DNA of 64,000 nt from Catenuloplanes niger (GCF_031458255.1 NZ_JAVDYC010000001.1:7736501-7800500), one strand, 5' to 3'; shown: positions 34,858 to 43,638, counted from the stretch's first letter. Program-made: numbers and translations. The notes: generated from the letters alone by a model not told the origin.

Positions 34858-35283
34858 TCAGCGGACGCGTGCGCCGTAGACGCGGTCGACGGTGATGGTG
34901 AGCAGCACGCGACGGTCGGCGACCATGGCACGCTTGTAGTCGTCCCAGTCCGGGTGCTCGCCCGCCGCCTTGCGGTAGTAGTCGATCAGCGCCGCGACCT
35001 CCGGCCCGTCCGGGTCGGTGCCGGGCCCGGTGAGCGTGGCCGTGCCCTCGGCCGTCACCCAGGACCAGCCGTCCGCGCTCGTCGCCTCCAGCGTGGCGCG
35101 CGGGTCGCGGCGCAGGTTGGCGGTCTTCGCCCGTCCGTCGGTGATCGAGACCAGGATGGTGCCGGCGTCCCGGTCGTAGAAGTGCGTGACCGGGGAGAGT
35201 TGCGGCCGGCCGTCCCGCTTGATGGTGGCGAGGATGCCGATCTTGGTGGTTGCCAGCAGGTCGTGCAGCTCGTCAGGCGTCAT
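34858..35283 (-). CDS. PPOX-class F420-dependent oxidoreductase
   Basis: 141 residues, the split-barrel flavin fold. TKIGILATIKRDGRPQLSPVTHFYD and ILVSITDGRAKTANLRRDPRATL are typical of the TIGR03618-like F420-binding group; quoted only as pattern. The family reduces or oxidises varied compounds with F420H2. ATG at 35283 follows GGCGGAG. The C-terminal codons overlap short GC-rich repeats. It lies between two minisatellite blocks. Confidence 0.85.
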   Translation of the reverse strand: MTPDELHDLLATTKIGILATIKRDGRPQLSPVTHFYDRDAGTILVSITDGRAKTANLRRDPRATLEATSADGWSWVTAEGTATLTGPGTDPDGPEVAALIDYYRKAAGEHPDWDDYKRAMVADRRVLLTITVDRVYGARVR

Positions 35284-35330
35284 ACTCCGCCCCAACCCGG
35301 GCCGGCCGCGGCACATTCCGGCCGCCCGCC

Positions 35331-35445
35331 CGGCCTGCTGGTTCCGGCCGCGGCCGTGTCGGCCCGCTGGTTCGGCGCCGCCGTGCCGGCCTGCTGGTTC
35401 CGGCCGCGGCCGTGTCGGCCCGCTGGTTCCGGCGCCGCCGTGGCC
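35331..35445. repeat. Tandem repeat, two copies of a roughly 56-bp composite unit
   Basis: The unit consists of CGGCCTGCTGGTTCCGGCCG CGGCCGTGT followed by CGGCCCGCTGGTTC and GGCGCCGCCGTG; the two halves are themselves related, giving four approximate 28-bp units. Confidence 0.7.
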
Positions 35446-35470
35446 CGGTGGAAGGTGCCGGGAGCCGACC

Positions 35471-35581
35471 CGATCGCGGCGAGGGCCGGGAGTCGGCCCG
35501 GTCGTGGCGGGGGCCGGGAGCCGGCCCGGTCGTGGCGAGGGCCGGGAGTCGGCCCGATCGTGGCGGGGCCGGGAGCCGGCC
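35471..35581. repeat. Four tandem copies of a 27-28-bp hairpin unit
   Basis: Units start at 35471, 35499, 35527 and 35555 and read CGRTCGTGGCGRGGGCCGGG then AGYCGGCC. In alternate copies GGCCGG-GAG-CCGGCC folds perfectly. The block ends 11 bp past the antiporter stop codon. Confidence 0.8.
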
Positions 35582-35592
35582 CCCGCCACGAC

Positions 35593-37200
35593 TCAGTGCT
35601 TGCCGGGCGAGGGGAGGATGCTCTCCTCGTGATCCAGTTCGCGCTCCAGGATCCGCAGGTCCGTGTCCTCGAGCATGCCGGAGTCCCGCCAGGACAGCAG
35701 CTCCTCCCGCTGCGCCATGATCATCTCGCGGCGGGCCTGCTGCGCGGCGCGGTACTCCTCGTTGACCGGCAGCGCCTCGTCCTCCGTCGCGTTCAGCACG
35801 GCCAGCCGGTCGCGGTACCGCTGCAGCCGGGCCTCGGCCAGCCGGCGCGCACCCGGCAGCGACGCGCGGACCGCCGGGTCCTCCGACTCCTCCAGCTCGT
35901 CCAGCCTGGCCACCGCGGCCTCCATCGCGGCCGCGCGCGCCTCGTTGCGGGTCCGGGCGCGGCTCACGTCCGTGCCCGGGATCCGCAGCACGCGCAGCAG
36001 CGGCCCGAACGTCAGGCCCTGCCCGATCAGCGTCACCAGCACCACGATGTACGCGCAGAACAGCAGCAGATCCCGGTTCGGCGTGTCGGCCGGCAGCGTG
36101 AACACCGCGGCCAGCGTGATCACGCCGCGGGTGCCGGCCCAGGTCAGCGCGGTCAGCTCGCGCATCGACAGCGCCGGGTTGTTCCGGTTCGGGTCGCCGC
36201 CCAGCCGCGCGTGCATGTGGCCCGGCAGGTGCGCCATCACGTACAGCCAGATCGGCCGCAGCAACAGCACCACCGCGACCGTGATGCCGGCCGCGGAGAC
36301 GATCGTGGTCCAGCTGTACTCGGTGAGCGCGCGCAGCACGGACGGCAGCTGCTGGCCGATCAGCACGAACACGTACCCCTCGAGCAGGTACTCCACGAAG
36401 TGCCACACCGGGCGGGACTGCAGCCGCGACCGGCTCGTCGTCATCGACGGTGCCCGGTGACCCAGCCACAGGCCGCAGACCACCACGGCCAGCACGCCGG
36501 AGACGTGGATCTCCTCGGCGACCAGGAACACCGCGAACGGCGTACCCAGGGACAGCGCCGTGTCGATCAGCGGATCCGTGATCCGGCGGCGCACCTGCCC
36601 GAGCAGCCACGCCGACGCCAGGCCGATCGCCAGGCCGCCCGCGGCCATCAGGGAGAACTCGCCGACCGCGTGCCCGAGCGAGAAGTGGCCGCTCACCGTG
36701 GCCAGCACCGCGACCTTCAGGATCGTCAGCGCGGTCGCGTCGTTGAGCAGCCCCTCGCCCTCGACCAGCGTGATCAGCCGTGGCGGCAGGCCCGCCTTGC
36801 GGCCGATCGACAGCGCCGCGACCGGGTCCGGCGGCGCGACCGCGGCACCGACCGCGATGCCGGCCGCCAACGTCACCCCGGTCACGAACAGGTCCAGGCC
36901 GAGGCCGACGAGCAGCGCGGTCGCCAGCACCAGGCCCACGGACAGGCCCAGCACGGTACGCATGTTCCGCTTGATCGCGGTGAGACTCGACTCCAGCGCC
37001 GCCGCGTACAGCAGCGGCGGGATGACCAGGTAGAGCACTACGTCCGGGTCCAGCTCGAGATTCGGTCCCGGCAGATAGCCGTACCCGATCCCGGCGACGA
37101 CCAGCAGGACCGAGGCCGGCAGGCCGGTGCGGTGCGCGACGGCGTTCGCCACCATCACCACCACGAGCCCGCCCAGCACCAGCGCCATTGTTTCGACCAT
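35593..37200 (-). CDS. Na+/H+ antiporter, CPA1 family
   Basis: 535 residues: about 12 membrane segments (to residue 405) and a cytoplasmic tail of about 125 residues. AAVAPPDPVAALSIGRKAGLP and VEGEGLLNDATALTI contain the ion-binding Asp residues of the CPA1 fold, and WAGTRGVITLAAVFTLP is the conserved late segment. It exchanges cytoplasmic Na+ or other cations for protons. The tail is helical and charged, and may sense pH. ATG at 37200 has GGGGAAAG about 10 nt upstream. It is divergent from the MOSC gene. Confidence 0.93.
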   Translation of the reverse strand: MVETMALVLGGLVVVMVANAVAHRTGLPASVLLVVAGIGYGYLPGPNLELDPDVVLYLVIPPLLYAAALESSLTAIKRNMRTVLGLSVGLVLATALLVGLGLDLFVTGVTLAAGIAVGAAVAPPDPVAALSIGRKAGLPPRLITLVEGEGLLNDATALTILKVAVLATVSGHFSLGHAVGEFSLMAAGGLAIGLASAWLLGQVRRRITDPLIDTALSLGTPFAVFLVAEEIHVSGVLAVVVCGLWLGHRAPSMTTSRSRLQSRPVWHFVEYLLEGYVFVLIGQQLPSVLRALTEYSWTTIVSAAGITVAVVLLLRPIWLYVMAHLPGHMHARLGGDPNRNNPALSMRELTALTWAGTRGVITLAAVFTLPADTPNRDLLLFCAYIVVLVTLIGQGLTFGPLLRVLRIPGTDVSRARTRNEARAAAMEAAVARLDELEESEDPAVRASLPGARRLAEARLQRYRDRLAVLNATEDEALPVNEEYRAAQQARREMIMAQREELLSWRDSGMLEDTDLRILERELDHEESILPSPGKH

Positions 37201-37291
37201 CCGTACCGGCTTTCCCCTCTGCGCGATCCTCCCCACCAAACCATGTCATGGCGGTACGCGGACGTGCCGGGCGGTGCGGCACCATGGCCCG

Positions 37292-37759
37292 ATGAACGCC
37301 GTGATCATGCAGTTGCTGGCCTCGCCGGTGCACCGGTTCGAGGGCCGGCCGCAGGACGGGCCGGCCCCGGCGCCGGCCGGCGAGCTGCGCGACTCGGTGC
37401 GGGTCCGGGCCGGCCTGGGCGTCGTCGGCGACCGGTACTTCGGCCACCCCGCGCACCGCGACGCGAGCGTCACGTTGATCGCGGCCGAGTCGCTGCCACC
37501 CGGGACCGGGCTCGCGGAGGTGCGCCGCAACGTGCTGCTCTCCGGCGTGGCCGTCGACGACCTGGTCGGCACGGTCCTCACGCTCGACTCCGGCGACGGC
37601 CCGGTCCGTCTGCGGGTCAACCGGGCCGCGCACCCGTGCGCCTGGATGGACGTGACGGTCGAGCCCGGCGCCTGGCGCGCGCTCCGCCGCCGCGGCGGGG
37701 TCCGCTGCACGCCGCTGGACGACGGGCTCCTCCGCGTCGGCCCGGTCACGGTCTCCTGA
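37292..37759 (+). CDS. MOSC-domain protein
   Basis: 155 residues. GVVGDRYFGHPAHRDASVTLIAAE, RRNVLLSGVAVDDLVG and NRAAHPCAWMDVTVEPGAWRALRRRGGV match the MOSC beta-barrel found in molybdenum cofactor sulfurases and YiiM-type proteins; the conserved cysteine is in HPCAWM. The family moves sulfur or handles molybdenum-ligated substrates; no exact role can be given. ATG at 37292 is the likely start. Confidence 0.75.
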   Translation: MNAVIMQLLASPVHRFEGRPQDGPAPAPAGELRDSVRVRAGLGVVGDRYFGHPAHRDASVTLIAAESLPPGTGLAEVRRNVLLSGVAVDDLVGTVLTLDSGDGPVRLRVNRAAHPCAWMDVTVEPGAWRALRRRGGVRCTPLDDGLLRVGPVTVS

Positions 37760-37841
37760 CGCCCGAGCCGGTTCCGTGACCCGGCGCGCCCGGGGTGCCC
37801 GGCCGCGGCTCCGGATCCGCGCACCGGCACCCGGGCCGCGC

Positions 37842-37867
37842 CCGGCCCGGCCGTCGGGCCGGGCCGG
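37842..37867. terminator. Terminator hairpin between converging genes
   Basis: A perfect 11-bp stem (37842-37852 with 37857-37867) with a 4-nt loop, between the MOSC stop and the ketosynthase stop. Confidence 0.7.
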
Positions 37868-37877
37868 TGCGGGATTC

Positions 37878-39071
37878 CTAGCCGACCGGGGTGAACAGCA
37901 GCGTCGCGTTGTGGCCGCCGAAGCCGAAGCTGTTGGTCAGCGCCGGGGCCGGCTCCCAGTCGCGCGGGGACAGGACCACGTCGATGTCCAGGGCCGGGTC
38001 GACCGTGGTGGTGCCGATCGTCGGGGGGAGCGAGCGGTGCGCGAAGGTCAGGGACAGCGCGGCGGCCTCGATCGCGCCCGCGCCGCCGAGCGAGTGGCCG
38101 GTCACGCCCTTGATCGAGGTGACGGCGGGCCGGTGGCCGCCGAAGACCGCGGCGATCGCGTCGGCCTCGCCGGCGTCGTTGAGCTGCGTGGACGTGCCGT
38201 GCGCGTTGATGTGCGTGACGTCGGACGGTGCGACGCCGCCGTCGGAGAGCGCCTCACGCATGCAGCGGGCCGCGCCGCGGCCGCCCGGTGCCGGCGCGGT
38301 GATGTGGTAGGCGTCCGCGCCGGAACCCACACCGGCGATCTCGGCGTAGATGCGGGCGCCGCGGGCCACGGCCCGGGAGTACTCCTCCAGGACCAGGATG
38401 CCGGCCCCCTCGGCGGCGCAGAAGCCGTCCCGCTCCGTGTCGAACGGACGGGACACGCCGGTCGGGGAGAGCGCGCGCATGTTGCCGAAGCCGGCCAGGT
38501 TGACACCGGTCAGGCAGGACTCGGTGCCGCCGGCGACGACCGTGTCCACGCGGCCCGCCGCGATCCAGCGGGCCGCGTTGCCGATGGACTGGGTGCCGGT
38601 GGCGCACGCGGTGGAGATCGTCTCGCACGGGCCGGCCAGGCCCCAGCGCATCGAGACCGCGCCGGCGGCCGCGTTCGGCATCACCATCGGGACGGTCAGC
38701 GGCGAGACCCGGGACGGGCCCTTCTCGTCTATCAGCCGGACCTGCGACTCCCACGACCAGGCGCCGCCGATGCCGCAGCCGATCAGCACACCGGTGCGCT
38801 CACCGTCCCGCGCCGACTCGTCGGCCAGGCCGGCGTCGCCGATCGCCTCGTCCGCCGCGACCAGTGCGAGCTGGGCGAACCGGTCGAGGCGGCGCACCTC
38901 CACCTTGGACAGGCCGATCGTGGTGGGATCGAAGCCGGGCACCTCACGGGTGACCGACGGCGGTACCGGTGTGGCGAGCCCCGTCCAGAAGTCGGCCGCG
39001 CCGATCCCGCACGGTGCCACCACCCCGACGCCGGTGACCACGACCCGCCGTCCGTCCCGAGACTCGAGCAT
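37878..39071 (-). CDS. fabF: Beta-ketoacyl-ACP synthase II (FabF-type)
   Basis: 397 residues, a complete condensing enzyme of the KAS I/II group. Catalytic Cys156 in STACATGT, His291 in NAHGTST, and Lys321/His326 in KGVTGHSLGG are all present, and the NSFGFGGHN end is intact. It elongates acyl-ACP with malonyl-ACP. No acyl carrier protein or other fab gene is adjacent, so it is an isolated copy; a specialised lipid role cannot be excluded. ATG at 39071 follows AGGGG. It lies 93 nt downstream of the amylase gene on the same strand. Confidence 0.93.
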   Translation of the reverse strand: MLESRDGRRVVVTGVGVVAPCGIGAADFWTGLATPVPPSVTREVPGFDPTTIGLSKVEVRRLDRFAQLALVAADEAIGDAGLADESARDGERTGVLIGCGIGGAWSWESQVRLIDEKGPSRVSPLTVPMVMPNAAAGAVSMRWGLAGPCETISTACATGTQSIGNAARWIAAGRVDTVVAGGTESCLTGVNLAGFGNMRALSPTGVSRPFDTERDGFCAAEGAGILVLEEYSRAVARGARIYAEIAGVGSGADAYHITAPAPGGRGAARCMREALSDGGVAPSDVTHINAHGTSTQLNDAGEADAIAAVFGGHRPAVTSIKGVTGHSLGGAGAIEAAALSLTFAHRSLPPTIGTTTVDPALDIDVVLSPRDWEPAPALTNSFGFGGHNATLLFTPVG

Positions 39072-39164
39072 CGACAATCCCCTGATATTTCCGACATGGA
39101 TATCTGCGTGATCCAGTATCGGCCCGCCGGGCGTCAAACCCCAGTCCAACCAGTGCTCACGTGA

Positions 39165-40964
39165 TCACCAATACGCCACGAAACCGCCCGCGGGCACGGT
39201 GACCGGGATCGCGCTGCCGTTGCGGGGCTCCGCGCGCACGACCGTACCCTCGAGGTGTGGGTCGGTGTTGAATCGGCAGGTCAGCTCGCTGCCCGGCGGG
39301 TGCAGACCGGCGTCGACGGTCACCCACGCGGTACGCGGCGCGAACGGATCGGTGTTGATCGCGCAGAGCACCTCGTGGTCGGCGAAGATCCGTGACCAGG
39401 GCACGACCGACCGCATCGGGCCGTCGCCGACGACCCGCGGCAGGCCGAAGGAGACGCCGTCGCCGGAGACCGGGCGCAGGTACTGCCGGCCCCGGCGCAG
39501 CGCGGGCACCCGGCGGCGCAGCGCCAGGATCCGGGCGAGCTGCCGGTAGACCGGGTGCTCCTCGTCGAACGCGTGCCGGCCGCGGCTGCGGAACGGGCCG
39601 AACGCGCCGCCGAACATCGCCTCCCGCAGGTAGCGATCGTCGCCGCCGGCGCCGTCGAACAGCTGCTCGCTGCCGTAGTAGACGCACGGGATGCCGAGCG
39701 TGGCCGCGTTCAGCGCGAGCGCGGCCACGGCCAGCCGGTCACCGTGCTCGGTCGCGGCGAACCGGGCCTTGTGCGCGCCCTTGCGCACCTGGTCGTGGTC
39801 GTCGTAGCCGGTCACCACGCGGTTGCGGTACCAGGTGTGCGAGTCCTTGCCGTCCTGCAGCGCGTCCCGGAACAGCCCGAAGTACTCGGCCGGGTCCTGC
39901 CGGCCCTTGACCAGCCACTCCAGGTGGTCCTGCACGTCCGCGATGCCGAGCGCCGCATCCATCCCGACCGCCTGCAACGTCTGGAACGCGAACGACCGCG
40001 GGCCGGTGATCTCCGCGATCAGGTAGAAGTTCTCCTTGCCGATGCCGGCCGCGAACTCGTGGATCGCGGAGGCGAAGTAGCGGGCCGCGGCCGGGTCCAT
40101 GTGCTTGACCGTGTCCACCCGGAAACCGTCCAGGTCCGCGAACGCGAGCCAGAACTGGTACGCCCGGGTCAGCGCGACCAGCGCCGGCGACGGCCCACCG
40201 TCCGGCCGCAGCAGCGACACGTCCTTCAGCGTCTGGAAGTCACCGCGCAGGTACTCCGGCCAGCGGTCCCAGTGCCGGATCCGGCCCTGGCGGGTGAACG
40301 TTTCGAGGGATTGCAGCTCGGCCGGCCAGACGCCGCTGTCCCGGTCCGTGAGCGGGCCGACGGGCAGCGCCGGCTTGCCGTCGGCGTCCCGGAAACCGGC
40401 GACCGGATGTTCCGAGCCGTCCCAGACCGGCGCCGGGACCGCGTAGTCGAACACGTCGCCGGTGTGGTTGAGCACCACGTCCAGGATCACCCGGATGCCC
40501 ATCGCGTGCGCGGTCGTCACCAGGTCGCGCAGGTCCTCCGGGGTGCCGAAGTGCGGGTCCACGTCGAGGAAGTCCTGGATGCCGTACCCGTGGTAGCTCT
40601 CGACGCCGGGCACCTGCTTCAGGATCGGGCTCACCCAGACCGCGGTGATCCCCAGCCGCCGCAGGTAACCGAGCTTGCCGCGCAGCCCGCGCAGCGTGCC
40701 GCCGGCGAACCGCTCGCCCGCGTCGCGCCAGGCCGCCCGCTCCGCCTCGGTGCCGAGCGCGTTGCCGTGGTTCTCCGGCCGCAGCCGCGGCGTCTCGCCG
40801 AACGCGACCGACACACCGTCGTTGTCCCGCCAGTCCCGCTCCCGGCCGTCCGAGAACCGGTCCACCATCAGGAAGTAGAGGACCTCGTCCTCCCAGGCCA
40901 CCGGCGACGGATGGAACGCCCGCCCGGTCAGCCGTTCGAAATCGATGTCACCGACACTGCGCAT
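39165..40964 (-). CDS. Alpha-amylase family protein (GH13)
   Basis: 599 residues, no signal peptide, so likely cytoplasmic. The GH13 regions are visible: VILDVVLNHTG (region I), GFRVDTVKH (nucleophile Asp284), LIAEITG (acid/base Glu318) and GYDDHDQ (His390/Asp391). A C-terminal beta-domain ends VPAGGFVAYW. It probably acts on glycogen or malto-oligosaccharides inside the cell; subfamily and exact specificity are not clear. The region-IV motif YDDHD differs slightly from the usual FxxNHD. Confidence 0.9.
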   Translation of the reverse strand: MRSVGDIDFERLTGRAFHPSPVAWEDEVLYFLMVDRFSDGRERDWRDNDGVSVAFGETPRLRPENHGNALGTEAERAAWRDAGERFAGGTLRGLRGKLGYLRRLGITAVWVSPILKQVPGVESYHGYGIQDFLDVDPHFGTPEDLRDLVTTAHAMGIRVILDVVLNHTGDVFDYAVPAPVWDGSEHPVAGFRDADGKPALPVGPLTDRDSGVWPAELQSLETFTRQGRIRHWDRWPEYLRGDFQTLKDVSLLRPDGGPSPALVALTRAYQFWLAFADLDGFRVDTVKHMDPAAARYFASAIHEFAAGIGKENFYLIAEITGPRSFAFQTLQAVGMDAALGIADVQDHLEWLVKGRQDPAEYFGLFRDALQDGKDSHTWYRNRVVTGYDDHDQVRKGAHKARFAATEHGDRLAVAALALNAATLGIPCVYYGSEQLFDGAGGDDRYLREAMFGGAFGPFRSRGRHAFDEEHPVYRQLARILALRRRVPALRRGRQYLRPVSGDGVSFGLPRVVGDGPMRSVVPWSRIFADHEVLCAINTDPFAPRTAWVTVDAGLHPPGSELTCRFNTDPHLEGTVVRAEPRNGSAIPVTVPAGGFVAYW

Positions 40965-41171
40965 CCCTCGTTTCTACTGCGCGCGTCCGCCCCGGAGATA
41001 GCCCGCTGCCGCTTTTCGGACCCGTTCGGGGGTACGCGGGGTGACGCCCGCGGCCCCGCCGGCCTGGATCGCGATGCACGACGAGGGCCGGTGCACCCGC
41101 TACGGCTTCGCGGTGGTCCGAGGCGCCACGGTCGTGCGGGCCCGCCGGCATCATGGTCGTGAGCGACGGGA

Positions 41172-41201
41172 GGGCCCGGGTCCGGTGCTGGACCCGGGCC
41201 C
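41172..41201 (-). terminator. Terminator hairpin after the secreted repeat protein gene
   Basis: GGGCCCGGGTCC and GGACCCGGGCCC form a perfect 12-bp stem with a 6-nt loop, 15 nt past the stop on the reverse strand. Confidence 0.75.
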
Positions 41202-41216
41202 GGGCCCGTTGCGCGC

Positions 41217-42206
41217 CTAGCGGCAGTTCGTCCAGCGCACGGGCAGTCCGGCGGACTTGCCGTAGGCGATGCCGGTGTCGCTGAGGACCGACACGAACGG
41301 GTAGCCGGCCGGGGACTCCAGCGTGAGCGTGGAGCCGTTGCGGCGCTCGATGAGTGGGCCCCAGCCGGCGGCGTCGCCGAAGCGGTTGACCGTGGTCACG
41401 GTGTCCAGGGCGCGGACCTCGCGGTCCCGGCCGTTCAGGTTGAAGATCATTTGGAGGTCGCCGTCCGGGCCCGGCTTCGAGCCGGCGACGTACCCACCGC
41501 TGATCTCGGTGGCGAACGTGCCCTCGCCGAGCAGCTCCACCTCGTCGGTGTCCGGGTCCCAGACCGCGGCCGGGCCCGGGTTCCAGACGTAGTTGCCGAG
41601 CTGCGCCAGCACGGTGCCGTCCTCGTCGACGCCGAGGCCGTAGTGCGGGCCCTCGGCCGCCATCACCTCGACGGTGCCGGGCGCGTCGGCCGGCCACCGC
41701 ACGGCGAGCTGGTCGTCGACGTCGGCCGGGTCGTTGACCTGGCCGACGATGTCGCCGCGCGAGTTGATCGCGAACGCGTCGCCCGCCCAGCCCTCGTACG
41801 GCACCGGCAGCTCGCGCAGCCCGCCCGCCGCGGACCAGGCCACCGGCACCACGTGCCGGTTCATGGTGAGGCCGTAGCCGACCGCGACGCCGGACGAGTT
41901 CACGTCCCGCAGCTCGCCCTCGCCGAACGGCAGCGGCGGCACGCTGACCGCGCCGTCCTTCCACAGCACCTGCTCGGTCCGGCCGGCGATCTCGACGCTG
42001 CCGACCGCGTACCGGCCCTTCACGTCCCCGCCCGCGATGATCGTGGTGTAGCCGGTCGCGTTCTGCGGCAACGGCAGGTGGTTCACCCGGCACGTCGTGG
42101 CGGTGGCCTCCGGTGCGGCCACGGCCGGCGTGGCGGTCAGCGCGACGGTACCGAGGAGGCCGGCGGCGGCGAGCATCGGCGCGATCGTCCTAAGTGGACT
42201 GTTCAT
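41217..42206 (-). CDS. Secreted beta-propeller-like (HAF-repeat) protein
   Basis: 329 residues. A Sec signal peptide (about 1-31, ending PAVAA) precedes a mature domain with recurring units such as SSGVAVGYG, SRGDIVGQV and GGYVAGSK, each about 45-55 residues apart. This pattern is typical of HAF/propeller-like extracellular repeats. Two cysteines near the N- and C-terminus (TTCRVN and TNCR) could tie the ring closed. ATG at 42206 follows AGGGGGAA. Divergent from the MerR gene. No enzymatic motif is seen. Confidence 0.75.
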   Translation of the reverse strand: MNSPLRTIAPMLAAAGLLGTVALTATPAVAAPEATATTCRVNHLPLPQNATGYTTIIAGGDVKGRYAVGSVEIAGRTEQVLWKDGAVSVPPLPFGEGELRDVNSSGVAVGYGLTMNRHVVPVAWSAAGGLRELPVPYEGWAGDAFAINSRGDIVGQVNDPADVDDQLAVRWPADAPGTVEVMAAEGPHYGLGVDEDGTVLAQLGNYVWNPGPAAVWDPDTDEVELLGEGTFATEISGGYVAGSKPGPDGDLQMIFNLNGRDREVRALDTVTTVNRFGDAAGWGPLIERRNGSTLTLESPAGYPFVSVLSDTGIAYGKSAGLPVRWTNCR

Positions 42207-42315
42207 GGCTGTTCCCCCTGCTCGAGTCGCGACTGACCCCCGTGTGTCAGCCGCTCGACGTGAGGAACACGCGGCATCCGGCGACTCGGTTGCACGGGTT
42301 CTCGAGCAAAAGACG

Positions 42316-42350
42316 TTGACTCTCCAGCGGCTTGAGACGCCACAGTGACC
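42316..42350 (+). promoter_or_regulatory. MerR-type promoter of the MerR gene
   Basis: TTGACT (42316-42321) begins TTGACTCTCC, a sequence often found at MerR-controlled promoters. An imperfect dyad continues into the spacer. The ATG at 42354 lies about one turn after the expected -10 and has no ribosome binding site, so the transcript may be leaderless. Confidence 0.45.
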
Positions 42351-42353
42351 GGC

Positions 42354-43547
42354 ATGGACGAGCTCTATTCGATCGGGGACGTGGCCCGGCGCACCGGCCT
42401 GCGCGTCAGCGCCATCCGCTACTACGCGGACGCCGGCATCATCGCGCCCAGTGGCCGCACCGGCACCGGCTACCGGCTCTACGACGTGCGGGCGATCGCC
42501 CGCCTGGAACTCGTCCGCACCCTTCGCGACCTGGGCGCGGGCCTGGACGAGATCCGCCGGCTGCTGGCCGGCGAGACCTCGCTGCACGACCTCGCGTCGG
42601 CGCACCTCGACCTCGTCGAGGCGCGGATGCGTGACTTCCAGGCCCGGCGCGCGGTGCTGCGGACCATCGTCCGGCAACAGAGTCCGACGGAACAGGTGAA
42701 TCTGATGCACAGGCTGGTGTCCATGTCCGACGACGACCGCGCCCGGCTGATCGAGGAGTTCTGGACCGAGGTGACCGACGGGCTCGACCTGGCGGACGTG
42801 GTCGGCGAGCTGGTCCGCATGCGGCCCCGGCTGCCCGAGACACCGGACGTCGCGCAGTTGGAGGCCTGGATCGCGCTGGCCGACACGGTCCGCGACCCGG
42901 AGTTCCGCGCGGCGGTCCGCGGCTACCTGCACGAGACGTTCGCCGCGCCGGCCCGGGCCACCGCGCCGGCCTGGCCGGAGGCGGCGGCCGACCGGCTCTC
43001 CGCGATCCTGATCGAGGCGAGGGCGGCGGCCGGTGCCGGCGTGCCGGCGGACGCACCACGGGCACGCGAGCTCGCGCTCCGCTACCTGGCAGCGCTCGCC
43101 GACCTCACCACCGGGACGACCGAGACCGCCGGGACGACCGAGACCGCCGGGACGACCGAGACCGCCGGGAGCGCCGGGAGCGCCGGGAGCGCCGGGAGCG
43201 CCGGGAGCGTCGGGAGCGCCGGAAGCGCCGAGGGGGCCGAGAGGGCCGAGAGCACCGAGGGCGTCCGGAGTGCCGAGGCCACCGCCTTGGCCGAGGGAGC
43301 CGGGAGCACCCCGGAAGCCGGACGCGGCCGGACCGGGAACGCGGTCGCCGGGCACGATCCGCGCCTCGACGCCGTCCGGCGCCAGGTGGTCGCGAGCGAT
43401 CCGGAACCGCACGCGGCCCGGGGCGCCGCCCTGTTCGACCGCTACCACGCGCTGGTCGCCACGATCAACGGTGCGCCGCGGCCGCCGGCCACCGCACCCG
43501 GCACGCTCGGCTCGGTCTGGCTGCACCGCGCGGTCGGCGCGCTCTGA
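42354..43547 (+). CDS. MerR-family regulator with repeat-encoded linker
   Basis: 397 residues. An N-terminal MerR DNA-binding domain (YSIGDVARRTGLRVSAIRYYADAGII, about residues 4-30, then the coiled coil to about 110) is joined to a helical domain (about 115-245). Then comes a Thr/Glu/Ala/Gly/Ser linker encoded by 18-bp (TTETAG) and 9-bp (GSA) repeats, and a final helical part. The linker is poorly conserved in style and could vary in length between strains. Ligand unknown. It is divergent from the secreted repeat protein and may control it or itself. Confidence 0.88.
   Translation: MDELYSIGDVARRTGLRVSAIRYYADAGIIAPSGRTGTGYRLYDVRAIARLELVRTLRDLGAGLDEIRRLLAGETSLHDLASAHLDLVEARMRDFQARRAVLRTIVRQQSPTEQVNLMHRLVSMSDDDRARLIEEFWTEVTDGLDLADVVGELVRMRPRLPETPDVAQLEAWIALADTVRDPEFRAAVRGYLHETFAAPARATAPAWPEAAADRLSAILIEARAAAGAGVPADAPRARELALRYLAALADLTTGTTETAGTTETAGTTETAGSAGSAGSAGSAGSVGSAGSAEGAERAESTEGVRSAEATALAEGAGSTPEAGRGRTGNAVAGHDPRLDAVRRQVVASDPEPHAARGAALFDRYHALVATINGAPRPPATAPGTLGSVWLHRAVGAL
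43108..43245 (+). repeat. Coding minisatellite in the MerR gene
   Basis: GGGACGACCGAGACCGCC occurs three times in tandem from about 43115, followed by GGGAGCGCC repeated five or more times. All unit lengths are multiples of three, so copy-number change alters only linker length. Confidence 0.85.
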
Positions 43548-43583
43548 CCCACGACGCGACGTGCAGGGAGGCCGCCCGCGGCC

Positions 43584-43638
43584 GACCGGTGCCCGCGGGA
43601 GCACGCCCGGCGCGACCACGCCGGAAGCGGGAAAACGC
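43584..43638. repeat. Dispersed intergenic element, copy 2
   Basis: GACCGGTGCCCGCGGGAGCA, then CCACGCCGGAAGCGGGAAAA. It lies between the converging MerR and SARP genes. A further nine bases (GCGACGTGC) are shared with copy 3 upstream, separated here by a 19-bp insertion. Confidence 0.65.

Larger units (their letters stand above)
35284..35592. other. Repeat-filled intergenic region
   Basis: 309 bp with no credible gene, made almost entirely of two repeat blocks (35331-35445 and 35471-35581). Apparent long open frames through it on both strands are repeat-driven. Confidence 0.7.

Noticed and set aside
34609-37779. Very long forward open frame of about 1056 codons
   Set aside because: It lies antisense to the antiporter and runs through minisatellites; its composition (Arg, Gln, Asp, His rich) is that of a shadow frame of high-GC coding DNA.
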